Source: Bradymonadales bacterium (GTDB lineage: Bacteria; Myxococcota_A; Bradymonadia; JAFGEP01). From it: a stretch of 41,340 nucleotides of DNA. Under the pieces are notes generated by a model. It was not told where the DNA came from and ran no database searches. It saw only the letters and a program-made list of their open reading frames with translations. The stretch covers positions 1 to 41,340 of the forward strand of contig JAFGEP010000151.1 in NCBI GenBank assembly GCA_016931535.1. Direction: 5' to 3'. Shown piece after piece: positions 7,691 to 17,202 of this stretch. Every line of letters begins with the position of its first letter. The stretch's first letter is position 1. Position numbers and translations under genes: made by a program.

Positions 7691-9433
7691 CTACTCCAGG
7701 TAGAAGACCCCCCTCAGTAGCTCTGTCGCGGAGTGTGCGTTGGAGCCGGCGTAGGAGATAGCGCGAAACTGGTAGTACATACCGAGTTCCAGTGCCGGGC
7801 CGGCATAAGGAACGGTAACCGTGGATGACCCCGTCACCCGATCCACCTGGGGAGCATCCCAGACCAGCTCACCGAACGCGTTGTAGACCGCCAGCGTGTA
7901 ATGGTCTTCCCCCGAGTCGTCCGCCCACACCAAGTCGGGTTCCGAATCGGACAGCGCCTCGGGGCCCTCGGCGCCCGGTGAGATCACGGCCAGCGCCTCG
8001 GTGATCTTGAACGCCTGGGGCAGGATCACATCCCGCTGGTTCTGTGCATCGGGCAGCTCGACAAACACGACCTCTGTGCCTCCGATGCCCTCGTCCGGGT
8101 CGCGCACCAGTTGGTCGTTCTCGATGGCTGCCAGCACGGCGTAACGACCGTTGGGGACACCGGTGATCTGGTAAGCCGTTTTCAAGCTTGGCGGTACACC
8201 TGGCGCCGGATCGCGCAGGCCGAAGGGTACCTCTCCCTGGACCAGACCGGCGTTGAAGGTGGCCTCGGGGACCAGCACCACGCTGGTGCGGGCAGCGCCT
8301 GGTGCATCCACGATGTTGATGGCTCCAGATACGCTGCCAGGTGGTGAGTTGCTCACCTCCAGATCGGCGTCCGTGACCGGAAGGTTGTCCGGCACCGTCA
8401 AGGCGAGAGGAACAAGCTGCAGTCCCTGGCGGTAGCCTTTCAGGGTGTACTCGCCGGGTGGGACGTTGAAGACCACGAACGCTCCGCCGCGGTCTGAATA
8501 GCCCACGGGACATGGCGGAGAAGCGCACTCGGCGACTACAAGCACCCCTTGTGGTTGTTCGGCAAGCACGCTCCCTTCGATCCGGGCAGCGCCTTGCTCT
8601 TCCTCCGGCAAGGGAATCAGCCCCACCTGGGTAGTCGGATTCTCGACCACCCAATGATCCTCCTGTTCTACTGCGGTGGAAGCGTCGATAGGCAAGGCGA
8701 CCCGGATTCCATGGGGAAACGACAAGTAGTCGGCTGCTTCGGCGCGCAGGGTGAAGCCGGTTTCCGCGGGGACACCCAGCGGATCGCGCGCCACCGGCAC
8801 CAGCACGTTGTACTGCCCCTCCTCGTCGGTCAGAGATACGTCGGTCACCACGGCACCAGTATCATTGCGAACCATCACACGCGCATCTTCGATCGGCTCC
8901 TGGGATGCGGTATCCATGACTCCGCCCTCGAAGAGGACCGGTTCGAAGCAGGTGTACCGCAGCTCGTAACGAGAGCCCTCCGGCAGTGCGCTGCAAGCGG
9001 GATCGGTCTCGTCGCAGGGGACACGGATCGGGTCGCAGGTGAGCCCCTCTTCGCAGTCATCGGTATCCGCTGGATCGCACTGGTTGATGCAGTAGGCCTG
9101 GCTCGACGGTTCTACGGGAGGGTGGCAAACCAGTTGACCGGGACAGGGCTCGCCTCCTGGATCGCACGGCTCTGCCTCTCGGCAGACACCGCGACTGTCA
9201 TCGCCTTCGGCGGGAACGCAGACGAGATCTCCCGGGCAATCCGGATTCTCCAGATTGCAGGCGGGTGGACCGTCGTCATCATCGTCCCCGCAACCCACCA
9301 GAGCGAACATCCCGCAGCAGGCCAACCAGAAGAACCACCAACGGATCTGGCCGGCTCGGATGGGTGGTGGAAGGCGGCTTGACCTTGGAGAACCTCGTTG
9401 GGATTTGGCAAGATGGCTTCTCCAGCTCAACAT
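7691..9433 (-). CDS. Cys-rich lipoprotein with carboxypeptidase-regulatory-like domains
   Basis: A secreted lipoprotein of 580 residues. A long positively charged n-region leads to a hydrophobic core and a lipobox LVGC (lipidated Cys about 48), followed by an Asp run. Next comes a Cys-rich region (about 58-170) with pairs such as CPGDLVC, CPGQLVC and CEEGLTC, a layout common in Myxococcota secreted proteins. Several beta-sandwich repeats follow that look like carboxypeptidase-regulatory/Cna-B-type folds (EGGVMDTASQEPIEDARV; PPGEYTLKGY). The last 90 residues resemble an Ig/fibronectin-like domain (YTLAVYNAFGELVWD). ATG 9433 has a strong GGAGGT six bases upstream. It is divergent from the isocitrate dehydrogenase gene. 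A surface or adhesive role is inferred; no enzyme motif is seen. Confidence 0.82.
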   Translation of the reverse strand: MLSWRSHLAKSQRGSPRSSRLPPPIRAGQIRWWFFWLACCGMFALVGCGDDDDDGPPACNLENPDCPGDLVCVPAEGDDSRGVCREAEPCDPGGEPCPGQLVCHPPVEPSSQAYCINQCDPADTDDCEEGLTCDPIRVPCDETDPACSALPEGSRYELRYTCFEPVLFEGGVMDTASQEPIEDARVMVRNDTGAVVTDVSLTDEEGQYNVLVPVARDPLGVPAETGFTLRAEAADYLSFPHGIRVALPIDASTAVEQEDHWVVENPTTQVGLIPLPEEEQGAARIEGSVLAEQPQGVLVVAECASPPCPVGYSDRGGAFVVFNVPPGEYTLKGYRQGLQLVPLALTVPDNLPVTDADLEVSNSPPGSVSGAINIVDAPGAARTSVVLVPEATFNAGLVQGEVPFGLRDPAPGVPPSLKTAYQITGVPNGRYAVLAAIENDQLVRDPDEGIGGTEVVFVELPDAQNQRDVILPQAFKITEALAVISPGAEGPEALSDSEPDLVWADDSGEDHYTLAVYNAFGELVWDAPQVDRVTGSSTVTVPYAGPALELGMYYQFRAISYAGSNAHSATELLRGVFYLE

Positions 9434-9581
9434 GGGGGTACCTCCGGAAAAAGCAGGGGAATGTGCCTTTTGATAGTAACGGCTTGCGAGGAACTTGACT
9501 GAAACAAAAGCATGGAGACAGATGCAAGCCAGTGCCGATCCCGATCGGAACCACAAGCTCCCAGGGAAGCGAAGATCGATC

Positions 9582-10592
9582 ATGAGTTACCAGTTTACCC
9601 TCATCCCGGGCGATGGAATCGGACCGGAGGTCACACAAGCCGCCGTCGAGGTGATGGCCGCCTGCGATCTGTCGATCGAGTGGGATGTGCAGCATGCCGG
9701 GGCGACGGTCGTCGCTGCCGAAGGCACACCGCTGCCGCCCCGCGTATTGGCCTCTATCCAGAGGAACCGGATCGCCCTGAAAGGGCCGGTCACCACGCCG
9801 GTAGGCGAGGGGTTCACCAGCGTCAATGTGGCTCTCCGCAAGGCCTTGAACCTATATGCCTCGCTCCGCCCCGTCCGATCGTTGGCCGGCATCGCCACCC
9901 CCTGGTCTCAGGTCGATCTGGTGGTGGTGCGCGAGAACACCGAGGGGTTGTACTGCGGCCTGGAGCACCTGGTGGCGCCGGGGGTGGCGGTGGCGATCCG
10001 GCTGCTCAGCCGGGAGGCGACGCTGCGCCTGGCCCGCTTCGCCTACGAATACGCCAGGACCGAGAGACGGAAAAAGGTGACGGTGGGTCACAAAGCGGAT
10101 GTCGTCAGGCTGGCCGACGGGCTTTTCCTGGACACGGTGAAGGAGGTGAGCCAGGACTATCCTCTCATCCAGACCGAAGTGATGACCATCGACAACCTGG
10201 TCATGGAGCTGGCCCTCGATCCCACCCGCTTTGATGTGATCCTCCTGGACAACCTGTTCGGAGACATCGCCTCCGACATGGCCGCCGGCCTGGTCGGGGG
10301 ACTGGGCCTGGTCCCGGGGGGCAATTTCGGGCCCGGCATGGCGGTCTTCGAGGCGGCCCACGGCTCGGCGCCGGACATCGCCGGCCAGGGTGTGGCCAAC
10401 CCGATCGCCGTCATCCTGTCTGCGGCCTTGATGCTGAATCACATCGGGGAGCGTCGGCAGGGGAGGCGAATCGAAGATGCGGTGCGCACCGTACTGGAGG
10501 AAGGAAAAGTGCTGACCCGAGACCTGGGCGGATCGACTTCCACCGCCGAGATGACCCAAGCCATCGTCGAGGCGCTGAAGACCGAGAGATGA
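9582..10592 (+). CDS. NAD-type isocitrate dehydrogenase, catalytic subunit
   Basis: A 336-residue beta-decarboxylating dehydrogenase that should convert isocitrate to 2-oxoglutarate. Conserved substrate and metal residues are all visible: S80, N82, R86 (GFTSVNVALRK), R96 (LRP), R117, Y124 (NTEGLY), K171 (HKAD), D204, D228 and D232 (FGDIASD). The HGSAPDIAGQ segment has Asp-Ile where NADP enzymes have Lys-Tyr, which indicates NAD use. Length and the NTEGLYxGLE motif favour isocitrate dehydrogenase of the mitochondrial IDH3 type over isopropylmalate dehydrogenase; homoisocitrate dehydrogenase is the main alternative. Start ATG 9582 is set by homology (MSYQFTLIPGDGIGPEV). The next gene is a paralogue that aligns without gaps through the active site, so the two may form one complex. 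Confidence 0.88.
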   Translation: MSYQFTLIPGDGIGPEVTQAAVEVMAACDLSIEWDVQHAGATVVAAEGTPLPPRVLASIQRNRIALKGPVTTPVGEGFTSVNVALRKALNLYASLRPVRSLAGIATPWSQVDLVVVRENTEGLYCGLEHLVAPGVAVAIRLLSREATLRLARFAYEYARTERRKKVTVGHKADVVRLADGLFLDTVKEVSQDYPLIQTEVMTIDNLVMELALDPTRFDVILLDNLFGDIASDMAAGLVGGLGLVPGGNFGPGMAVFEAAHGSAPDIAGQGVANPIAVILSAALMLNHIGERRQGRRIEDAVRTVLEEGKVLTRDLGGSTSTAEMTQAIVEALKTER

Positions 10593-10607
10593 GCGCAGCC
10601 AGACAGG

Positions 10608-10742
10608 TCGACAGGTCGACTGGATGGGAGGTCGTTCGCTCGACAGGACGAGGTACGCCCTCCGGAGAACGGTCCCCCTAGCCCACCGTACGGGGGGAAG
10701 AGAGGAAAGGGATGAGGGTGCCTCAAATCGACAAGTCGACTG
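10608..10742. repeat. Short direct repeats flanking an intergenic segment
   Basis: TCGACAGGTCGACTG (10608-10622) and TCGACAAGTCGACTG (10728-10742) match at 14 of 15 bases and bracket about 105 bp between the two dehydrogenase genes. The core GTCGACTGACCG also occurs intergenically at 1855-1866 and again at 10736-10747. The bracketed segment contains TCCCCC...GGGGGA, which could pair. A small degenerate mobile element is possible but not shown. Confidence 0.55.
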
Positions 10743-10782
10743 ACCGTAGGATGACCGCCAACGGGTGAGGCGGAGAAGGAAG

Positions 10783-11778
10783 ATGGCCCACAAGATCACG
10801 TTGCTACCGGGGGATGCCACCACCGCCGAGCTGGTGGATGGGGTGATCGGTATACTCGCAGCGGTCGGTGCCGAGCTGGAGTTCGAGCGGCAGGAAGCAG
10901 GCCGGGGCTGCTTCGAGCGCTGTGGATCGGCTTGGCTGCCCGAGACGCTGGCCTCCATCGAGCAAAACCGGCTGGCTCTGAAGGGCGGGCTGTTGAACCA
11001 GCCCGATCCTTGCTATCCCGACCCCAACCGGGAGCTGTGGAAAAGGCTGGGGCTGTTCGCTGTCGTCAGCCCCATCCGGAACCTGCCGGGGTTGCCTGCC
11101 AGGCACCGGGATGTGGACCTCGTGATCATCCGGGAAGCCACCGAGGACCTCCACGTCGGCCTGGAGGACCGGATCACCGAGACCATCACTACCAGCCTCA
11201 AGGTGGTGACCGCCGAGGCCAGCGAGCGGATCTCCCGCTTCGCCTTCGAGTATGCCCGGTGTCATGGCCGCGAGAAGATCACGCTGGTCCACAAGGCCAA
11301 CATCATGAAGGTGACGGACGGCCTGTTTATCGAGGTGTTTCGGTCGGTGGCCAGTGGTTACCCGGACATCGGGACCGAGCAGCTGATCGTGGACAACGCC
11401 GCCATGCAGCTTGTCATGCGACCGCACCGGTTCGATGTCCTGCTGATGGGCAACTTGTACGGCGACATCCTTGCCGACCTGGCTTTGGGGATCGTGGGCG
11501 GGACATCGACCGCCATGAGCATGGCCACCAACGAGCAGCTGGCGGTTTTCGAGGCGCTCCATGGCGATGCCCCTCACTCGAGAGACACGAGCAGGGCCAA
11601 TCCCCTGCCGATGCTTCTACCCGCCTGCTACCTGCTGGAGTACTTGGGACAGGAGGCGATCGCCCAGCGGATCGTCAAGGCCGTGGGAGAGGTGCTCCAG
11701 GCCGGGGTGGCAACCCCCGATCTTGGGGGATCCGCCTCAACCGCCGAGATGATCCGTGCCATCATGTCGGCGCTGTAA
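10783..11778 (+). CDS. Degenerate isocitrate dehydrogenase paralogue, likely regulatory subunit
   Basis: A 331-residue paralogue of the preceding enzyme. The fold landmarks stay in register, but key residues are changed. The nucleotide/substrate entry GDGIGPEV is GDATTAEL. At the positions of catalytic S80, R86, R96 and Y124 it has D80, W86, S96 and H124, and the NTEGLY motif reads ATEDLH. K171, D204, D228 and D232 remain. The NAD-binding HGSAPDIAGQ is altered to HGDAPHSRDT. Loss of substrate arginines and the catalytic tyrosine argues against activity alone. Eukaryotic IDH3 uses such eroded subunits for allosteric control, which is the suggested role here. ATG 10783 has GGAG seven bases upstream; a GTG at 10765 is less likely. 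It sits 190 bp after the catalytic gene. Confidence 0.8.
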   Translation: MAHKITLLPGDATTAELVDGVIGILAAVGAELEFERQEAGRGCFERCGSAWLPETLASIEQNRLALKGGLLNQPDPCYPDPNRELWKRLGLFAVVSPIRNLPGLPARHRDVDLVIIREATEDLHVGLEDRITETITTSLKVVTAEASERISRFAFEYARCHGREKITLVHKANIMKVTDGLFIEVFRSVASGYPDIGTEQLIVDNAAMQLVMRPHRFDVLLMGNLYGDILADLALGIVGGTSTAMSMATNEQLAVFEALHGDAPHSRDTSRANPLPMLLPACYLLEYLGQEAIAQRIVKAVGEVLQAGVATPDLGGSASTAEMIRAIMSAL

Positions 11779-11894
11779 ACCGGAGCATCTGGAGTGGATC
11801 GATCGGATCTGGGGGATTCTTCGGCCCCTTGGAACCGCGATGTCCTCAGGGAGAGTTGGCGGCAGATGTTGGCGAAAAGGATGGAGGTCAAACC

Positions 11895-12695
11895 ATGACA
11901 ACCTACTTGTCGGGTCAGCATCCGGTGATCCAGGCGCTGCTGGCGACCTTGTTCACCTGGGCGATGACCGCCCTGGGAGCGTTACCGGTCCTGTTCACCA
12001 GGCGCTTCAACCAGAAGGTGATGGATGGGCTGTTGGGGCTGGCGGCAGGGGTGATGATCGCCGCCAGCTTCTGGTCCTTGCTCAATCCCGCCATCGAGAT
12101 GTCCGGGGGCGACTGGAAGCCTGCGGTTCTTGGATTTTTGCTGGGTGGGGCGTTTTTGTTCGGAGTAGACAAGAGCCTGCCCCACCTGCATGTAGGCCTC
12201 GCCATCGACCAGGCCGAGGGGATCAAGACCTCCTGGAGGCGAAGCGTGCTTTTGGTCATGGCCATCACGCTGCACAACATCCCCGAGGGGTTGGCCGTGG
12301 GGGTCGCCTTCGGAGCGGTGGTCCACGGCATGGATTCGGCCACTCTGGGAGGGGCGATGGCGCTGGCTTTGGGGATCGGCCTCCAGAACATGCCGGAGGG
12401 GTTGGCCGTGGCCATGCCGTTGCGCCGGGAGGGGATCGGCCGCTGGAAGGCGTTCCTGGCGGGACAAGCCTCAGGCGTCGTGGAGCCGATCGCGGGGGTG
12501 ATCGGCGCCGCGCTGGTGCTCTTGATGAGACCGATACTGCCCTATGCGCTGGCCTTCGCGGCTGGCGCGATGATCTACGTCGTGGTGGAAGAGCTCATTC
12601 CCGAAGCACAGCTCCACGGTTCGGAGGACACCGCCACCTTGGGGGCTATGGTGGGCTTCGCCCTCATGATGGCACTGGATGTGGGGCTGGGTTGA
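11895..12695 (+). CDS. ZIP-family metal transporter (GufA/ZupT-like)
   Basis: A 266-residue inner-membrane protein with about eight hydrophobic segments. It carries the two ZIP metal-binding helices: HNIPEGLAVG in the first and QNMPEGLAVA in the second, where Gln replaces the first His. ZIP proteins move zinc, iron or manganese into the cytoplasm. A short loop with HLHVGLAID precedes the first motif helix and may contribute metal contacts. ATG 11895 has a full GGAGGT six bases upstream, so the long in-frame upstream extension is not part of the protein. It follows the dehydrogenase pair by 116 bp on the same strand. Isocitrate dehydrogenase needs Mg or Mn, but a functional link is speculation. 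Confidence 0.88.
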   Translation: MTTYLSGQHPVIQALLATLFTWAMTALGALPVLFTRRFNQKVMDGLLGLAAGVMIAASFWSLLNPAIEMSGGDWKPAVLGFLLGGAFLFGVDKSLPHLHVGLAIDQAEGIKTSWRRSVLLVMAITLHNIPEGLAVGVAFGAVVHGMDSATLGGAMALALGIGLQNMPEGLAVAMPLRREGIGRWKAFLAGQASGVVEPIAGVIGAALVLLMRPILPYALAFAAGAMIYVVVEELIPEAQLHGSEDTATLGAMVGFALMMALDVGLG

Positions 12696-12809
12696 AAAGG
12701 GGGAGACCGGCGATCGGACAGTGGACGATGCGAGCTGCTAGGGGGTATCCAACGGACAGGTAGGTCGAGGGGGCGGTCAGCCTAGCGGGAGGTGCGGTGT
12801 CCCCCAGGG

Positions 12810-13625
12810 TCAATCGGGCTCGCACCAACCGTTGCCGTGGTACATGTCCACCCCGTCGCCCATCATGCAGTTGTAGTCCTCCGGGCACTCCCGGGGAGGA
12901 ATGGTCTGGTTGGCCGGTGGCTCATCGGCGGGGTACCCCCAGTGGCACTCCGAATCCACACACCCTTCGTCATCACACTCCTGGCCGAAGGGGCAGTCGC
13001 TGTTGTAGACGCAGTGGCACTCGCAGGCCATGTAGTCGAAGGTGCTGCCTCGGCCAAACTCGCACTCTTGCACCTCGTGCGCGCCGGGGCGGCAGCAGGT
13101 GCAGGTCTCGGGGTTGAACACCCCGTCCATCTCGTCGCATTCGATCTCGGCCAGACTGCAGGCATCCAGCTCGGCCCCAAAGTCGGAGGTGTAGTACGTC
13201 TCGGTGGAGTCGCAGTTGGCCCGGCTCATGGGCTGTCCCTCGGTGCAGCCGAAGGAGACACTGTACCTCAGCCGCCAGGTCCCTGCGTTGCCGATCGTGA
13301 ACGGAGTCCGCAGCGAGGTGTCCTTCCGCAAGGGTTGGACGTACCCTTCCCACACGCAGTAGCGGTTGGGCCCCATGTCGCGCCAGGTTCCGGAAACCAG
13401 GTGCTCGTAGTTGAAGGTGGCGCAGCCCGGCAGGTAGGCGGTCACGTTGGTCTCGTTGAACAGGGTGGTGTACCCGGTCTGTCCGGTCTCATACTCGCCA
13501 GCATCGGTGACGGCCCGCATGTTCCCGCAGCGCTGCGCCCCCATGACAAGCGGCAAGGTGAGCGCTACAAGGGCGATCAGCGTCCAAGGGGTAGTCCTTC
13601 TCTTCTTCGCGTCAGAGGTCTGCAT
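12810..13625 (-). CDS. Cys-rich secreted protein of unknown function
   Basis: A 271-residue exported protein. It starts with basic residues (MQTSDAKKRRTT) and a hydrophobic stretch ending LVMGAQRCG, consistent with a Sec signal peptide cut after MGA. AQRC is a poor lipobox, so lipidation is doubtful. The first half looks like a beta-rich domain (TWRDMGPNRYCVWEGYV; GTWRLRYSVSFGC). The second half is Cys-rich with CTCC, CECHC, CPFGQECDDEGC and a final acidic CEPD, suggesting several disulphides or metal binding. I do not recognise the family. An upstream ATG at 13718 would add 31 residues before the signal and is less likely. It lies downstream of rpsA on the same strand, with 445 bp between. 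Confidence 0.72.
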   Translation of the reverse strand: MQTSDAKKRRTTPWTLIALVALTLPLVMGAQRCGNMRAVTDAGEYETGQTGYTTLFNETNVTAYLPGCATFNYEHLVSGTWRDMGPNRYCVWEGYVQPLRKDTSLRTPFTIGNAGTWRLRYSVSFGCTEGQPMSRANCDSTETYYTSDFGAELDACSLAEIECDEMDGVFNPETCTCCRPGAHEVQECEFGRGSTFDYMACECHCVYNSDCPFGQECDDEGCVDSECHWGYPADEPPANQTIPPRECPEDYNCMMGDGVDMYHGNGWCEPD

Positions 13626-14070
13626 GGTCGGTATCCGGTTGTTGGTTTCTCTTTCCTGGGTTTCTTCCTTGCTCAAACCTATCGTCCAGTACAAGCGAGA
13701 ATTCACAGACCGTGCCATATTCCTTTCTGATTGAATTACAAATGGTTAGCACGATCGATGGCTCCGGCGGACCGGAGAAAATGGCAACTGGAGTGGCCAC
13801 CTTGTGGGGTCTTCAGACCACAGGAGGCAGGCGGTGGGGACCCCGTCCGGACGATCAGCCTTAGTCCCCAAAGCAACCGAGCCGCCAAAGCACCTGTGCC
13901 GCCCGATCTCTACGGGTTCCGGCAGATCTCCATCCAGAACCGAGGCAGGGAGCTATCCCGATGGACATGCCGAGGCCTGGGTAGGTGGTTGGCAGGTCCA
14001 GAAATTGCGGCCATTGCCAGACCGCCAGGGCAATCGATAGACTGAAGAGGTATCGAACCGAAAAATCGGG
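13626..14070. other. Gene-free stretch downstream of rpsA
   Basis: No convincing gene lies in these 445 bp. The visible structures are a perfect hairpin at 13762-13777 (CTCCGG, loop CGGA, CCGGAG) and a terminator-like element at the rpsA end. The promoter of the Cys-rich secreted protein should lie in the left part, which is locally AT-richer around 13720-13745, but I cannot fix its boxes. Confidence 0.45.
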
Positions 14071-16077
<2,007 letters not shown>

Positions 16078-16091
16078 AGTCCTTCCATCGG

Positions 16092-16220
16092 GGAGATCCT
16101 GGACGTTCGAGATCTCCACACTTCTCGCCCTTCCCTCCGTCGGTCGGGAGGGAGCAGTGGCCCTCGATCAAAGGGCGGTCAACCTATTTTGCCCATGTGC
16201 AGTACCCCCATTTGGGGGGT
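16092..16220 (-). promoter_or_regulatory. Four-hairpin 5' leader of rpsA
   Basis: The predicted rpsA leader (about 150 nt, - strand) contains four successive perfect hairpins. H1 is 16220-16204 (ACCCCC/GGGGGT, 6 bp, 5-nt loop). H2 is 16176-16160 (GCCCT/AGGGC, 5 bp, 7-nt loop). H3 is 16152-16133 (CCCTCC/GGAGGG, 6 bp, 8-nt loop). H4 is 16117-16092 (GGAGATC/GATCTCC, 7 bp, 12-nt loop). H4 ends five bases before the GGAAGG ribosome site. The E. coli rpsA leader also folds into consecutive hairpins and mediates S1 autoregulation. A similar role here is inferred. Confidence 0.6.
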
Positions 16221-16236
16221 GCGGACAAGTGGGCGC

Positions 16237-16265
16237 AAAATACCGATCCACCCGGATTTTGTCAA
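16237..16265 (-). promoter_or_regulatory. Sigma-70-like promoter of rpsA
   Basis: On the - strand, TTGACA (16265-16260) is followed after exactly 17 bases by TATTTT (16242-16237). The -35 is perfect and the -10 matches four of six. Transcription would start near 16230, giving a leader of about 150 nt to ATG 16077. Confidence 0.7.
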
Positions 16266-16418
16266 AGGAGTTTACAGGATTGTGGTAGAGAGGATGGCGG
16301 CTTTCAAGCGCCTGCAAGACGATCGTCTCCGGCCTTGCCGATTGGCTGTCGAAAAAGAAGGGGGCAGGGATGACGGGAAAAAGCCCACCCTGTGCGCTCA
16401 GCCTGGAGCGTGACGGCC

Positions 16419-17060
16419 TCAGCTACCCTGGCGCTGGTTGGCCATCTCTTGCTCCAGCTCCGCCAGCCGGTCCTGAAGGCGCTGAACCAGCGCATCCCAT
16501 CCCTCTTCCGAGATGATCTTGTCGAAGGACTCGGCGTAGGTCTCCTCGATGCTGACATCGTCGGTGACGACATCGAACACGCTCCAGGTATCTTCCCGCT
16601 GCATCAGGTAGATCTCCACCGCCGTCTGCTCCCCCTCGTAGGTGACCGTTCCGCCCACGACCGCCCTGTCGTTGCGGATGGCCTCGGACTCGTATTCGAC
16701 CTCGTAGCTCTGGTCCATGCGCCGGTGGCCCAGCTTGACGGTGTAGTTGGTCTCGATCAGGCGGGTCATCAGCTCCACGAAGCTGTCCTGTTCCTGCTCA
16801 CTGCGGTCGTTCCAGTGGTTTCCCAGCGCCCGCTGGCAGAGCTCCCGGTAGTCGATGAAGAGGCGGACGGCCTGCTTGAGGTCTTCCTGCCGCTGAGCGA
16901 ACTCCGGCGACTGGGGCGGGACATCCCGGTTGACGATGGCGATCAGCTCATCCGCTTTGAGGCGGACAAAATCGGTTGGAGAAACGGTCTGGGCCAGTAG
17001 TTGCCCCCCGCTCGATACCAGGAAGATCAGGGTAGTCAACAGAATCGGTACGGTTTTCAT
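16419..17060 (-). CDS. MlaC/Ttg2D-like phospholipid-binding protein
   Basis: A 213-residue periplasmic protein of the MlaC/toluene-tolerance family, which ferries phospholipids between outer and inner membranes. It has a Sec signal peptide (MKTVPILLTTLIFL...LLAQ). A helix with RLFIDYRELCQRALGNHWNDRS matches the family's DFxxLaxrALGxxW core, followed by an EQxxFVELMTRLIETNYT helix. The beta segment carries VGGTVTYEGEQTAVEIYL and the C-terminal helix is charged. ATG 17060 has AGGA eight bases upstream; ATG 17069 is too close to it. No MlaD, MlaE or MlaF genes are nearby. Instead it follows a TolC-like gene by 142 bp, so a variant lipid-export route is possible. Confidence 0.85.
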   Translation of the reverse strand: MKTVPILLTTLIFLVSSGGQLLAQTVSPTDFVRLKADELIAIVNRDVPPQSPEFAQRQEDLKQAVRLFIDYRELCQRALGNHWNDRSEQEQDSFVELMTRLIETNYTVKLGHRRMDQSYEVEYESEAIRNDRAVVGGTVTYEGEQTAVEIYLMQREDTWSVFDVVTDDVSIEETYAESFDKIISEEGWDALVQRLQDRLAELEQEMANQRQGS

Positions 17061-17153
17061 GGGACGCATCCTTGTGCTCAGCCTCTTGCCATCTCATCCC
17101 GACCAGGGCAGACGAGCCAGCTCGAGGTTCTATTCAGTCGGCCCCGGCCCGGT

Positions 17154-17189
17154 CGCCTGCCTGGGGGGAGCCGGCGCTCCCGGCAGGCG
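17154..17189 (-). other. Large GC-rich hairpin between the TolC-like and MlaC-like genes
   Basis: On the - strand, CGCCTGCC + GGGAGC pair with GCTCCC + GGCAGGCG around a four-base loop, with one four-base bulge: a 14-bp stem at 17189-17154. There is no T-run, so it is not a standard intrinsic terminator. It may lower or protect the MlaC part of a shared transcript, or be a REP-like palindrome. Confidence 0.7.
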
Positions 17190-17202
17190 ATGGGCCGCCT
17201 GT

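Noticed and set aside
10932..11894. N-terminal extension of the ZIP transporter through the second dehydrogenase gene
   Set aside because: The extension is an out-of-frame reading of the dehydrogenase. A full GGAGGT marks the ATG at 11895.
13762..13777. Intrinsic terminator from the CTCCGG/CCGGAG hairpin
   Set aside because: On the - strand, where rpsA would need it, no T-run follows; it lies 290 bp past the gene. Only the short element at 14061-14080 has Ts after the stem.
16419..17060. A complete Mla lipid-transport operon
   Set aside because: Only an MlaC-like gene is present; no MlaD, MlaE, MlaF or MlaB candidates occur in the window.
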